From contig NZ_JAGRPV010000001.1 of assembly GCF_030014955.1 (NCBI RefSeq), forward strand, positions 7,623,501 through 7,687,500: 64,000 bases of DNA. Reading direction: 5' to 3'. Position numbers and translations under genes: made by a program. The stretch is from Cohnella hashimotonis. GTDB taxonomy: Bacteria > Bacillota > Bacilli > Paenibacillales > Paenibacillaceae. Below the pieces are notes generated by a model. The model saw only the letters and a list, made by a program, of their open reading frames with translations. It was not told the DNA's origin and searched no databases. This document shows positions 15,912-24,743 of this stretch, piece by piece (the stretch's first letter is position 1; each line of letters starts with the position of its first letter).

Positions 15912-17192
15912 CTAGATTAAATAGCGAAGATAGACGTACGCGCTTGCGATGACGATGGACAGCAGCATCAGCGGGAATCCGATCTTCAGAAACTGAACGA
16001 ACCGGATCGGATAGCCTTCTTTCCCCGCCATGCCTGCGACGATCAGGTTGGCGCTCGCGCCAATGAGCGATCCGTTGCCGCCCAGGCACGCGCCCAGCGC
16101 CAGGCTCCACCAGAGCGGCTCGAGGTTGCTGACGCCCATGTTGCCCATCTCCTGGATCATCGGGATCATCGTAGCGACGAACGGAATATTATCCAGGAAC
16201 GCGGAAGCGATCGCGCTCAGCCACAGGATAAGCAAAGACGTCGCGACCAGGTCGCCTCCAGTCAGATCAATCGCCCGCTTCGCGAGCTCGGCGATGACGC
16301 CCGTCTCGATCAGGCCGGATACGAGCGCGAACAAGCCGACGAAGAAGAAGATCGTCATCCACTCGACCTTCGTGAACGCCTGCTCCATCATATGCTCGCC
16401 AGTAAGCAGCAGCAGCAGGAAGGCGCCCGCCAAGGCGACGGTGGCGGACTCGAGATGGAACAGCTGGTGGGTGAAAAAGCCGACCAGCGTCAGTCCCAGC
16501 ACGATCAGACACTTGCGCAGCAGCTTCGGATCGGAGATCAACTCCTTTTCGTCCATCTCCATGACGCTGCGCTTCAGTTCGTCGGTCGTTTGGATCTTTT
16601 TGCGAAACATCCATACGAAGAGCGGGATATAGACGGCCATGACGACAACGGCGACAGGCGCTAGATTGTTAATGAACGCCATGAACGTCAATTCCTTAAC
16701 GGCGCTGCCGATCATGATGTTCGGCGGGTCGCCGATCAGGGTCGCCGTGCCGCCGACGTTGGATGCGATAATCTGCGTCACCAGGAACGGCACCGGGTTG
16801 ACGCGCAGCTGCCGCGTGATGCTAAACGTCACGGGCACCATGAGCAGCACCGTCGTCACGTTGTCCAGGAAGGCTGATCCGACCGCTGTAATGAGCGACA
16901 GCAGGATCAGGATACGGACCGGCTCTCCTTTCGCCTTCTTGGCCGCCAGCACCGCGATATACTTGAATACCCCCGTCTCGGCCGTCGTGCTCACGATGAT
17001 CATCATGCCGATTAACAGCCCAAGCGTGTTGAAGTCAATATGATGGATCGCCGTCTCCTGATCGACGATGCCGAGGACGACCATGAGCAGTCCCCCGATC
17101 ATGGCCACGATCGTCCGATGGATCTTCTCCGAGATAATAAGCGCATAGATGACTAGAAAGATGCCGATTGCCCAAAATGCTTGTTGCTCCAT
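15912..17192 (-). CDS. ArsB/NhaD-family permease, copy 2
   Basis: 426 residues, counting from the ATG at 17192, which follows GGGAGGG and matches the start and length of copy 1; a longer in-frame extension to 17348 has no matching counterpart. It has the same signatures as copy 1 (DNVTTVLLMVPVT, NVGGTATLIGDPPNI, DNIPFVATMIPM, GGNGSLIGASANL). Changes are mostly conservative and scattered (for example V6F, A142V), so both copies appear intact and under selection. It is followed by the small gene at 15609. The substrate is unknown. Confidence 0.88.
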   Translation of the reverse strand: MEQQAFWAIGIFLVIYALIISEKIHRTIVAMIGGLLMVVLGIVDQETAIHHIDFNTLGLLIGMMIIVSTTAETGVFKYIAVLAAKKAKGEPVRILILLSLITAVGSAFLDNVTTVLLMVPVTFSITRQLRVNPVPFLVTQIIASNVGGTATLIGDPPNIMIGSAVKELTFMAFINNLAPVAVVVMAVYIPLFVWMFRKKIQTTDELKRSVMEMDEKELISDPKLLRKCLIVLGLTLVGFFTHQLFHLESATVALAGAFLLLLLTGEHMMEQAFTKVEWMTIFFFVGLFALVSGLIETGVIAELAKRAIDLTGGDLVATSLLILWLSAIASAFLDNIPFVATMIPMIQEMGNMGVSNLEPLWWSLALGACLGGNGSLIGASANLIVAGMAGKEGYPIRFVQFLKIGFPLMLLSIVIASAYVYLRYLI

Positions 17193-17273
17193 AAGGCCCT
17201 CCCTCATACATTTGATGGAAATAGGATGTCCGCAACCGCCCGGCGTATGCCCTTCATTCCCATTTGGAGAGGC

Positions 17274-17312
17274 CGAAAAAAGCAAAGAGAAGCCCACCAA
17301 ATGGCAGGCTCC
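17274..17312 (-). terminator. Probable terminator of the beta-helix protein gene
   Basis: On the minus strand AGCCTGCC-ATTT-GGTGGGCT folds into an 8-bp stem with two G-U pairs, followed by a T-rich tail (TCTCTTTGCTTTTTT). It lies about 85 bases beyond the stop codon of the gene at 17396-20068. Confidence 0.55.
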
Positions 17313-17395
17313 TCCGGTAAATCCCGATATGCAGTTACTATCTATCATAAACGACGAAGCGACGGTTGTAAACCCGAACGGCCTATTCCGCCGGT

Positions 17396-20068
17396 CTAAG
17401 CCTCCGGATAAACGATCCGCGCGTCACCCCAATCCGCGTGATCCCAGTCGCCGCCGGCGACGCCGTTCGTGACGACGAGCTTCAGCTCGTTTGCGCCGCC
17501 GATGTCGAGGTCGATCAGCTGCGTCTCGGAGGTCGCCGTCATGACGCCGCTGTCGAACGCCTTCACGCCGTCCAGCCATACCTCGAAGCTGACGTCGCCG
17601 TTGCCGTAGGTCTCGTCGTCGACGCCGACCGCCGCCTGGAACCGTGCGTAGGCACCGCCTAGCGTATAGACGATCTCGGAGGCGGCGTGCGTGCCTAGTC
17701 CCTTGGCGTAGACGACTTCGTTCAGCGTGATCGGCTTGCCGTCGGAAGACTTGTCGCGCTGGATGTTGCCCCAGCCGGCCGTGCCGGAATCCCAGGCGTA
17801 GTCGCTGAGATACACGGTCGAAGACGCAGGCGGCGCCAGCGCGGCGACGGCCGGGTCGCTGGCGGCCGAGCGGTTGCCAGCGGCATCCCTCGCCTTGACG
17901 GTGAACGTCTGCGACGTGCCCGGGAGAAGGCCTTCCGCGGTGTACGAGGTGGCTGCCGCGCCCGTCGTCGTGCCGACCAACGCGCTGCCGCGGTAGATTT
18001 CGTAGCCCGTGACCGCCTTGTTATCCGTGGAGACCGTCCAGGAAAGGCTCGCGCTCGTGCCGGTGACTGCGGTCACCGCGAGACCCGTCGGCGCCGTCGG
18101 CGCTTCGGCGTCCGGCAGTTCCGTCGTCACGGCGAGCGGCGCGCTTGCGTCGGAGACGTTGCCCGCGGCATCGCGCGCGCGGACCGTGAAGCTGTACGCC
18201 GTGGCAGGCGAGAGTCCTCTCGCGGTGAAGGCGATCTCGCCGGGCGCCGTAGAGCCGGCCAGTGTGCCGTCGCGATAGACGTCGTAGGCGACGACGCCGA
18301 CATTGTCGGAGGCCGCGCTCCAGGTCAGACGGACGGCTTCATCGGTCTTGGACGCGACGGCCAGGTTGGTCGGCGCGTTCGGCTTCTTGGTGTCCGGCGC
18401 GCCGGGCCGGACGAGGATGACCTTCTCCTTCAGGCTCGCGCGCCCCTCGTTGTCCCAGACGACAAGCGTCACCCGGTACGCGCCGGGCAGATCGTAGACG
18501 AAGGTCGGACGGATAGCGGCGCTCGGCAGTCCCGTGCCGAAATCCCACAGGTATGTCGCGATCGACCCGTTGTCCGTCGACTTGCTGACGAACGTCGCCG
18601 GCTCGCCTACGCGCACCAACAGCGGGCTGTCGAAGTCGGCGGTCGGCTTGGCGTCGGCAAACCCGCGCGAAGCCGGCTGCGCGTTGCTCTTGTTGCCGTA
18701 CACAACGTTGTTCGCCCACTCCAGGTGCTGCGCCGCAGCCGGATACGGGTCGATGGCCACATCCTTGTTGCCGTAGATGATATTTTTCGTAAAGCTGAGC
18801 CGGTCGACGCCAGGCGCGTCCGTGATCTCGATCCCCTTGCGGCCGTTGCTTGCGATCAGATTGCTGTCGAACGTCAGATTTTGCGCATTGCCGTGGATGC
18901 GGACGCCGTTGCCCTCGTAGCCGGGGTAAGCGGCCTTCGGATTGCCGAGCTGCGTGTCGATGAAGCTGTTGCGGTAAAAGTATTGATACTGCTCGGTCTC
19001 GCCAGACCCCGCGCCCTGCAGCTGCATGCCCCACATGACCATGTTTTTGACGACGTTGTAGCCCCACAGCTGATGCCCTGTTCCCGGCGACTGCTGGATG
19101 CCGACCTGCTGACCCCCGTCCACCACGTTGTCCGTCGTGACCGCGTTGTCCGCCATGATCTCGAGGCCGATCGAACCGACGCGGCCGTCGGTCGGGTGCA
19201 CGACGTTGCGCCGAACGGCGATTGTCTTGGAGCGGACGGCGCTGATCCAGAAGTCGACCTGATTATCCTCAATGATCGAATTGTCCACGCTCGTGTGCAG
19301 CTCGATGGACAGGCCGTGCTCCTTGAGCCCCGATCCCGTGATCTTGTTGCCGCGGACGACCGCGCCCGGGCTGCCGTCGTTCACGAAGATGCCGCCGCGT
19401 CCGGTATTGGAGATGACATTGCGCTCGATCAGGGCGTCCGACGAGCCCCAGCCTGCGCGGACGCCGGCGCCCCAGATGGAGCCGATGCCGATGTTCGCTA
19501 TCTTGTTGTCCGCGATGCGGACCTTCGGCGAGCCCACCGCATACAGCGCATGCGGCCCGAAGCCGTCGGTCGCCGCGAAGTCTTTGACGACCAGACCGCT
19601 CAGCTCGTTGCCGCTGCCCCCCTCGGACACCGCCGCCGACATCGCGACCGTGCTGTTATTGCCGTCGAGCGTCATATTTTTCACGGAAGCGCCCGTCACG
19701 TTGTTCAGATAAAACATATAAGTATCCGCGCTGTCCACGTACTTCACGACCGTCCCGCCCTGGGACTGGCCGCGAATCGTCACGCCGGACTTGCCCCTCA
19801 CCGTGCCGCCGAGATAATAAGTCCCGTTCGGGATCAGCACCGTATCCCCGGCCGAAGCCGCGTCGACCGCCGCCTGAATGCCCGCACGGTCGTCGAGCGT
19901 GTCAGAGCCGCTGGCCCCGTAGTCCGCAACCGATAGCGTAGCCGGACCTGCCGCGCCGGCGGACAGCGGGACCGCCGTCCATGCCAGTACCAACGACAAG
20001 CCGAGTCCGATGGCCGTTCTTGTGGATGCCTTTCTTGAGGCATTTTTGGTGGAAGGATGAAGCTTCAT
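17396..20068 (-). CDS. Secreted right-handed beta-helix protein with PKD, Fn3 and NPCBM domains
   Basis: 890 residues. A signal peptide covers about residues 1-39. A pectate-lyase-3-like start (VADYGASGSDTLDDRAGIQ) opens a long parallel beta-helix to about residue 470, with many N-N-V/N-x-I ladders. Then come a PKD domain (about 475-560; YLWDFGTG), two Fn3 domains (about 570-655 and 660-748) and an NPCBM carbohydrate-binding domain to the end (AKGLGTHAASEIVY, FQAAVGVDDETYG, DWGDARI). Such proteins cleave or bind extracellular polysaccharides; the actual sugar and the catalytic residues are not recognisable here. It has a single-gene transcript with its own terminator downstream. Confidence 0.88.
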   Translation of the reverse strand: MKLHPSTKNASRKASTRTAIGLGLSLVLAWTAVPLSAGAAGPATLSVADYGASGSDTLDDRAGIQAAVDAASAGDTVLIPNGTYYLGGTVRGKSGVTIRGQSQGGTVVKYVDSADTYMFYLNNVTGASVKNMTLDGNNSTVAMSAAVSEGGSGNELSGLVVKDFAATDGFGPHALYAVGSPKVRIADNKIANIGIGSIWGAGVRAGWGSSDALIERNVISNTGRGGIFVNDGSPGAVVRGNKITGSGLKEHGLSIELHTSVDNSIIEDNQVDFWISAVRSKTIAVRRNVVHPTDGRVGSIGLEIMADNAVTTDNVVDGGQQVGIQQSPGTGHQLWGYNVVKNMVMWGMQLQGAGSGETEQYQYFYRNSFIDTQLGNPKAAYPGYEGNGVRIHGNAQNLTFDSNLIASNGRKGIEITDAPGVDRLSFTKNIIYGNKDVAIDPYPAAAQHLEWANNVVYGNKSNAQPASRGFADAKPTADFDSPLLVRVGEPATFVSKSTDNGSIATYLWDFGTGLPSAAIRPTFVYDLPGAYRVTLVVWDNEGRASLKEKVILVRPGAPDTKKPNAPTNLAVASKTDEAVRLTWSAASDNVGVVAYDVYRDGTLAGSTAPGEIAFTARGLSPATAYSFTVRARDAAGNVSDASAPLAVTTELPDAEAPTAPTGLAVTAVTGTSASLSWTVSTDNKAVTGYEIYRGSALVGTTTGAAATSYTAEGLLPGTSQTFTVKARDAAGNRSAASDPAVAALAPPASSTVYLSDYAWDSGTAGWGNIQRDKSSDGKPITLNEVVYAKGLGTHAASEIVYTLGGAYARFQAAVGVDDETYGNGDVSFEVWLDGVKAFDSGVMTATSETQLIDLDIGGANELKLVVTNGVAGGDWDHADWGDARIVYPEA

Positions 20069-20331
20069 TGCTTAATTCCTCTCCTTCGCGCGATATGTAC
20101 GGACTCCCGGGAGCCGTCGTCTCTATCATGCGGGAAGAATGTCCGCGCCGTTACTGCACAATGTTCGAAACGCTTGCCCGGGCGACTGTTCCTTTTGGGA
20201 ATTGTTGTGATTTAATTGAATCCGGCCCGTTCCCGCGCGCAAGGATATGCGTTATGCTAGTTTTACATTTGTATAAAACAGGTAAATTTGTGCTGAAATA
20301 CTCAAACGATACCGAGAGAGGAAGCGAGACC

Positions 20332-21015
20332 ATGAAGAAAAAAATCATCGTTCCGATCGTCGCAGCTGTCTTTCTGCTGGGCAATGCAGCCGGCATCTTG
20401 GCCGCTTCGCAGTACCAGACCGTTAAGGCCTACCTTTTCCCCGCGTTAAAGGTGGAATTGAACGGTCAGACGGCAGAGCCGGTCAAGGCGCTAAATTACG
20501 ACGGCACCCTGTACTTGCCCGCCAAGTCGCTATTGTCTTACTTCGGACTGAACGAAGCCTTCGAGTACGACAAGAGCAACAACACGCTGAAGATGGGCGG
20601 CCCCCGCTATCTGAACCTCCACCAGCGTTATGCGCCTCATATGTATCAAATAGTTATCAACGGAAACTGGCATCCGTCCGTCGTCACGGAAACGCGGCAG
20701 ATGTACAGCAATTCCTACATGGGGATCGACTTCTCGCTTGAGACATCGAAGGATACCACGCTGGAGGCGTATGCCAAGGAGGCGCTGAAGGATCAGTTCA
20801 ACTATCTGAAGACGGACAATGCGCGCGCCATTCAGCTCGACGGAGCCGATGCGCTGCTCTACGACTATACCATGAGCGATTCCGTCGGCCGGCTGGTCAT
20901 CGTTCGGAACGGCGACGAATTCGTCACCCTGGCGTTTTTCGTGGATAAGACGAGATACACCGCGGCAGATATGAAGGAGTTTGATAAGATCCTGGACACC
21001 TTTAATATTCAGTAG
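20332..21015 (+). CDS. Secreted protein with copper amine oxidase N-terminal (stalk) domain
   Basis: 227 residues from the ATG at 20332, where the signal peptide begins (MKKKIIVPIVAAVFLLGNAAG); upstream in-frame codons give non-signal sequence. Residues about 42-90 (VELNGQTAEPVKALNYDGTLYLPAKSLLSYFGL) are the stalk domain typical of Paenibacillaceae surface proteins. The C-terminal half (about 95-227) resembles proteins that handle membrane-associated small ligands, but I cannot name it. The lipobox signal peptidase gene follows 20 bases downstream, so the two are probably one operon. Confidence 0.75.
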   Translation: MKKKIIVPIVAAVFLLGNAAGILAASQYQTVKAYLFPALKVELNGQTAEPVKALNYDGTLYLPAKSLLSYFGLNEAFEYDKSNNTLKMGGPRYLNLHQRYAPHMYQIVINGNWHPSVVTETRQMYSNSYMGIDFSLETSKDTTLEAYAKEALKDQFNYLKTDNARAIQLDGADALLYDYTMSDSVGRLVIVRNGDEFVTLAFFVDKTRYTAADMKEFDKILDTFNIQ

Positions 21016-21035
21016 GCTGCTGAGGGGGCTTGGAA

Positions 21036-21497
21036 ATGAAAAAGTGGCTGTATCTCCTGATACTGGTGCTCGCGGTGGCTGTTGGCGGGTGTACCTCGCC
21101 CCTTTCCCTGAAGTCCTACGTGGCGGACGGCAACTCCATGTCCCCCACCCTGAACGATGGGGACAAGATGCTCGTCAGCACGGACTTATCCGAGGAAATC
21201 AAGGTCAACGATCTGCTGATTATCAAGGTCAACGGAAAGGAGTATTGCAAGCGCGTAATCGGCGTGGCGGGCGACAGGATCGAAGCCAAAGAAGCGGGCG
21301 TATACGTCAACGATCGGTTGCTGTACAAAACCGATTTTATGCCTGACAGTGTCGTCAAGCCGGAGATCACGCTCGGCGAGAACGAATTGTACATGCTAGG
21401 CGATAATATCGACAACAGCCTGGATAGTCGAATGTATGGACCGATCCGAAGAGATCAGGTCATCGGGCGCGTAACGAAGGTCGTGCCGAAGAAATGA
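21036..21497 (+). CDS. Signal peptidase I-like protein with lipobox
   Basis: 153 residues. The ATG at 21036 is chosen because GAGGGGG ends 7 bases upstream; a TTG at 21030 is too close to it. The S26 signature is complete: Ser34 in GNSMSPT, Lys72 in YCKRVIGVAGD, and the box LGDNIDNSLDSRMYGPI. It should cleave secretory signal peptides on the outer face. The oddity is the N-terminus, which is a short hydrophobic segment ending VGGC (Cys19). That reads as a lipobox, so the enzyme may be anchored by lipid instead of a transmembrane helix. At 153 residues it is short for the family. Confidence 0.85.
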   Translation: MKKWLYLLILVLAVAVGGCTSPLSLKSYVADGNSMSPTLNDGDKMLVSTDLSEEIKVNDLLIIKVNGKEYCKRVIGVAGDRIEAKEAGVYVNDRLLYKTDFMPDSVVKPEITLGENELYMLGDNIDNSLDSRMYGPIRRDQVIGRVTKVVPKK

Positions 21498-21513
21498 GGG
21501 TTGGTCGCAAGTT

Positions 21514-21840
21514 ATGAAACTACTGTTCGTGTGCAGCCGCAACAAGTGGAGAAGCCTTACGGCCGAGCATATTCTCAATGCGCTCGAGGGTTATCAGGTT
21601 CGATCCGCAGGGACGGAGGATGCCGCGCGGATAAAAGTGGACGAGGGCCATATCGGTTGGGCGGACCTGATCTTCGCGATGGAAAAGAAGCATGTGCGGC
21701 GGCTGCAAGAAAAGTTTCCGCACATGCTGCAGGGGAAGCGGATCGTCTGCCTCGGTATTCCCGACGAATACGGATATATGGACGAGGAATTGATCGAGAC
21801 GCTTCGGTCGGGTGTATCGGAATATATCGAGATGCCGTGA
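21514..21840 (+). CDS. Small low-molecular-weight-type protein tyrosine phosphatase
   Basis: 108 residues. The N-terminus has the Cys-x5-Arg phosphate loop: Cys7 and Arg13 in CSRNKWRS. Length and motif fit the short predicted tyrosine phosphatases (COG4551-like) and not the 150-residue Wzb/YwlE type. The general-acid Asp loop of the longer family is not obvious. It lies 16 bases after the signal peptidase gene, so it is probably its operon partner. The substrate is unknown. Confidence 0.75.
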   Translation: MKLLFVCSRNKWRSLTAEHILNALEGYQVRSAGTEDAARIKVDEGHIGWADLIFAMEKKHVRRLQEKFPHMLQGKRIVCLGIPDEYGYMDEELIETLRSGVSEYIEMP

Positions 21841-21855
21841 AAAGGGCAGATTCGT

Positions 21856-22338
21856 TTAGACCGACGGCTTGATCAATCCCTTGCGGATCAGATTGGCCGA
21901 TACCGGTGCGCGTCCGATCTCCCTGGCCCATACGGACAACTGCCCGATATGGTGAATCTCGTGCGCGATGACGTGGCGCATCACTTCGCCCCAAGCATGG
22001 ACCTCCGAGGTGCCGTCCGGACGCACGTCGTACAGCGGCCGCGTCTCCATTGACGAATCCCATGCCGTTACGAACGCCTCGACGTCGTGCCGCAGCCTGC
22101 GGTCCAGCGTCCGGACTTGATCGAGCGAGCCGTACATTTCGAACGAATCCTGGAAATCCGGCCCGCCCAGCATGAATTGAATCCAGCTGTACTCCACGTC
22201 CGCGATGTGGAACAGGGTCTTCAGTATGCTGCCGACGCCGCCCGTACGTGCCTTCAACAGCTCCTCGCTGGGCACGCCTTCGCACCATTGGTACCATTGC
22301 TCGCGTACGATCCAGTTGTATCGGAAAAAGGTTTGCAT
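21856..22338 (-). CDS. DinB-family protein
   Basis: 160 residues from the ATG at 22338, selected by a perfect AGGAGGT nine bases upstream; an earlier start at 22374 lacks a site. It has the DinB four-helix pattern with metal-ligand histidines: His in LFHIADVEYSW, and the pair in HVIAHEIHHIGQL. Relatives include metal-dependent thiol transferases (BstA-like), but many DinB proteins are uncharacterised. It is divergent from the inositol phosphatase gene. Confidence 0.82.
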   Translation of the reverse strand: MQTFFRYNWIVREQWYQWCEGVPSEELLKARTGGVGSILKTLFHIADVEYSWIQFMLGGPDFQDSFEMYGSLDQVRTLDRRLRHDVEAFVTAWDSSMETRPLYDVRPDGTSEVHAWGEVMRHVIAHEIHHIGQLSVWAREIGRAPVSANLIRKGLIKPSV

Positions 22339-22372
22339 CGTTGACCTCCTGCAGGATTGATTGGTCTCGGTC

Positions 22373-22384
22373 ATTTAGCTAAAT
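22373..22384. promoter_or_regulatory. Palindrome between divergent dinB-like and IMPase genes
   Basis: ATTTAGCTAAAT is a perfect 12-bp palindrome in the 82-bp divergent region. A repressor could bind it and control both genes. This is inference from position and symmetry only. Confidence 0.25.
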
Positions 22385-22420
22385 TTAATTCTACTATATC
22401 CATTCTAACCGGGGTGTCTT

Positions 22421-23254
22421 ATGGATCCAAGCGTCATTAATCAAGCAAAAACACTGGCAGAGCAACTCATCCGGCAGGCGGGAGCCATAGCGCTGGAGCG
22501 ATTCGACGATATCGCGGAACTGACGGACAAGGACGAACACGGGGACGTCGTCACAGAAGTCGATCATATGGCGGAAGCAGTCATCCTTGCGGGGATTCAA
22601 GCGGTATTCCCGGACCATGCCATCCATAGCGAGGAAGCGGGGAGTCTCGGCGGAGAGAGCGATTGGCTGTGGCTCGTCGACCCGCTGGACGGCACGAACA
22701 ACTTCGCGATCGGCCTGCCCGTCTTCACGACGTCGATCACGCTCATGTACAAGCGCGAGCCCGTACTGGGCGTCATCTACGAGCCGATCACCGACAGGCT
22801 GTTCGTCTCGGCCGCCGGCGAAGGCGCCTTCGTCAACGAGAAGCCGATGCACCTCAAGCCGGCCGCGCGTCTCGCCAAAGCCAACATCGGATGGATACAG
22901 GGCCACGCCGTTCGCAACGACCCGCGCGCGGTCCGGCTGCGCCATCTTCTAGACGTCAGTTTCAAGCGAATGATGCGGCTGTGGGCGCCGACGCTGCAGT
23001 GGTGCATGCTCGCCAAAGGCGACATCGACGGCATCGTGCTTTACAACTCCGAAGGCGACGATCTGTATTCGGGCATATTGATGGTAAAAGAGGCCGGAGG
23101 CGTCGTCGTAGACTTCGAGGGAAGGCCGATTACGGGCATGCAAAAGGAACCGTACCTAATTGCCTGCCATCCAGACAATCAGGAAGAACTGCTGCGGACG
23201 GTTCGGGCGGGATTGACCAGCGAGGACGGAATCGCGCAACGCACGGACGACTGA
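22421..23254 (+). CDS. Inositol monophosphatase family protein
   Basis: 277 residues, usual length. It has the metal-binding signatures of the family: an acidic motif (VVTEVDHMAE then HSEEAG), WLVDPLDGTNNFAIGLP, and a C-terminal D-x-x-S-G-x-x-x-V-K-E-A-G-G. It probably hydrolyses a phosphate monoester such as inositol-1-phosphate, with Mg2+. Single gene; RBS GGGGTG. Relatives act on other sugars, nucleotides or PAP, so the exact substrate is open. Confidence 0.88.
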   Translation: MDPSVINQAKTLAEQLIRQAGAIALERFDDIAELTDKDEHGDVVTEVDHMAEAVILAGIQAVFPDHAIHSEEAGSLGGESDWLWLVDPLDGTNNFAIGLPVFTTSITLMYKREPVLGVIYEPITDRLFVSAAGEGAFVNEKPMHLKPAARLAKANIGWIQGHAVRNDPRAVRLRHLLDVSFKRMMRLWAPTLQWCMLAKGDIDGIVLYNSEGDDLYSGILMVKEAGGVVVDFEGRPITGMQKEPYLIACHPDNQEELLRTVRAGLTSEDGIAQRTDD

Positions 23255-23382
23255 ACTGGACAAGCTCGAATTTTATCGATCGCTGGACGAGTTTTTCGGA
23301 ATAAAATGTCGGACTGCCGTGTTCGTCTGCCTCATATACTTCTGCGATGCGATTTGAATCGCCTATGCAGGAGGTATGATAG

Positions 23383-24129
23383 ATGTCTTACGCCGAATCG
23401 ACAGTGCTCCAGACGTCGGCGCCTCAGACGGCCGTGCTTCAATCGCCGTCCCTGAACCTGTCTGCCGACTCGACCCAGAAGGTCAATTACGCCAAGAACG
23501 ATCAAAACGTCATCACGCAGCTGTTCGCCGATCAACTGCCTGCCGTCAGAACCGGATTTTTCAATATTTATATGAGCCAGGGCGTCGTGGTCTCGCCGCA
23601 CTGGCACACCAACGCCACTGAACTCGTCTTCCTGATCAGCGGCGAGATCCAGACCTCCGTCTTTAATCCGTTCACCCAGCAGCTCATGACTTATCGGCTC
23701 AAGCCCGGCCAAGTCTCGCAGTTCCCGCTCGGCTGGTTCCACTGGCTGGTGGCGTTGACCGACCATACGCACCTGCTGACGATTTTCGACGTCCCGACGC
23801 CTGATATCGTGTACGCGGGAGATTTCTTGCGGACGCTGCCGCCGGAAGTCGCGGCCCGCGCATACTGCGTAAATCCCACAGCCTATGCGCAAGCGGTAGC
23901 CCCGATCCAGAAGCCGGTCATCCTTGGCCCGCCACCCGGCTGCTCCCCCGCAACCGGCGCAGTGCAGGGCGCGTCCGCGCAGGCCGGCTATCCGCATGCG
24001 GCGGTGCAAGGCGCGGCCTCGCCAGGCCCGATGTATCCGGGCACGATGCCGGGCGTCATGCCCCAGAGCGTCATGCCGCAGCAGGGAGCTGCGGCGGTTC
24101 CCTATCCCCCCGGGTCAGGCTGGAGGTAG
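23383..24129 (+). CDS. Cupin-domain protein
   Basis: 248 residues. A single cupin barrel spans about 45-160, with motif 1 HWHTNATELVFLISG and the second motif around QFPLGWFHWLV. It is most like the germin/spherulin-type cupins. The C-terminal 75 residues are low-complexity, Pro/Ala/Gly/Met-rich (GTMPGVMPQSVMPQQ) and likely disordered. There is no clear signal peptide. AGGAGG precedes the start by about 10 bases. A perfect terminator follows. The substrate is unknown. Confidence 0.8.
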   Translation: MSYAESTVLQTSAPQTAVLQSPSLNLSADSTQKVNYAKNDQNVITQLFADQLPAVRTGFFNIYMSQGVVVSPHWHTNATELVFLISGEIQTSVFNPFTQQLMTYRLKPGQVSQFPLGWFHWLVALTDHTHLLTIFDVPTPDIVYAGDFLRTLPPEVAARAYCVNPTAYAQAVAPIQKPVILGPPPGCSPATGAVQGASAQAGYPHAAVQGAASPGPMYPGTMPGVMPQSVMPQQGAAAVPYPPGSGWR

Positions 24130-24170
24130 GCGCTAGGCGAATATTAGTAAAACAGGACAACAGAACGAGG

Positions 24171-24196
24171 CCTGCGGCGGTTGCCGCAGGCTTTTT
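24171..24196 (+). terminator. Intrinsic terminator of cupin gene
   Basis: Stem CCTGCGGC / GCCGCAGG with loop GGTT, followed by C and six T. It lies 42 bases after the cupin stop codon. Confidence 0.9.
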
Positions 24197-24276
24197 TAAT
24201 CTATAGTGTGAACCGCCGGTACGGATTTTGGAAGCGGGCGAGGTAAAACACCGGGTCGAAGGTGATGGAGGCCGAG

Positions 24277-24625
24277 AAAGTACTGTCGCAGGAAAGTACA
24301 TGCGCGAGACTGCACGCGGAACCGGGAAAGTACTGTCGTTGGAAAGCACATGCACGAGACCGCACGCGGAACCGGGAAAGTACTGTCGTTGGAAAGCACA
24401 TGCACGAGACCGCACGCGGAAACGCGAAAGTACTGTCATTGGAAAGCACATGCACGAGACCGCACGCGGAAACGCGAAAGTACTGTCATTGGAAAGCACA
24501 TGCACGAGACCGCACGTGAAACCGCTAAAGTACTGTCGCGGGAAAGCACATGCGCGAGATCACCCGGGGGAACCACAAAAGTACTGTCGCAGAGAAGCAC
24601 ATCGACGAGATCTCTCGTGGGAGCC
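24277..24625. repeat. Seven-copy 50-bp tandem repeat with AGTACT core
   Basis: The core AAAGTACTGTC begins at 24277, 24327, 24377, 24427, 24477, 24527 and 24578, a strict 50-bp period until the last copy. Each unit continues GGAAAGCACATGC, then CGAGACCGCACGCGGAA. Inner copies are almost identical; the outer ones diverge. Because 50 is not a multiple of three and the unit has no stop, it reads open in every frame, which gives spurious protein predictions. There are no unique spacers, so it is not a CRISPR array. The palindrome AGTACT recurs once per unit and could be a protein-binding array. It occupies most of the 614-bp gap before the L,D-transpeptidase gene. Confidence 0.85.
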
Positions 24626-24743
24626 GCGCATATGCCGGTACGCTCATGTCTTGTTAACATCCCTCCAGCGGCATACTACCAAGACGCCTCGCGATTCGCT
24701 AACCGCGTCCCGAGGTACGCTTATAGAAAAGGGGGAATGCTTC

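Noticed and set aside
24277..24625. CRISPR array
   Set aside because: Units are contiguous and nearly identical over 50 bp; there are no variable spacers and no cas genes.
24228..24743. N-terminal extension of the L,D-transpeptidase through the 50-bp repeats
   Set aside because: The repeats are open in all three frames by accident of period; a clear RBS and signal peptide start at 24744.
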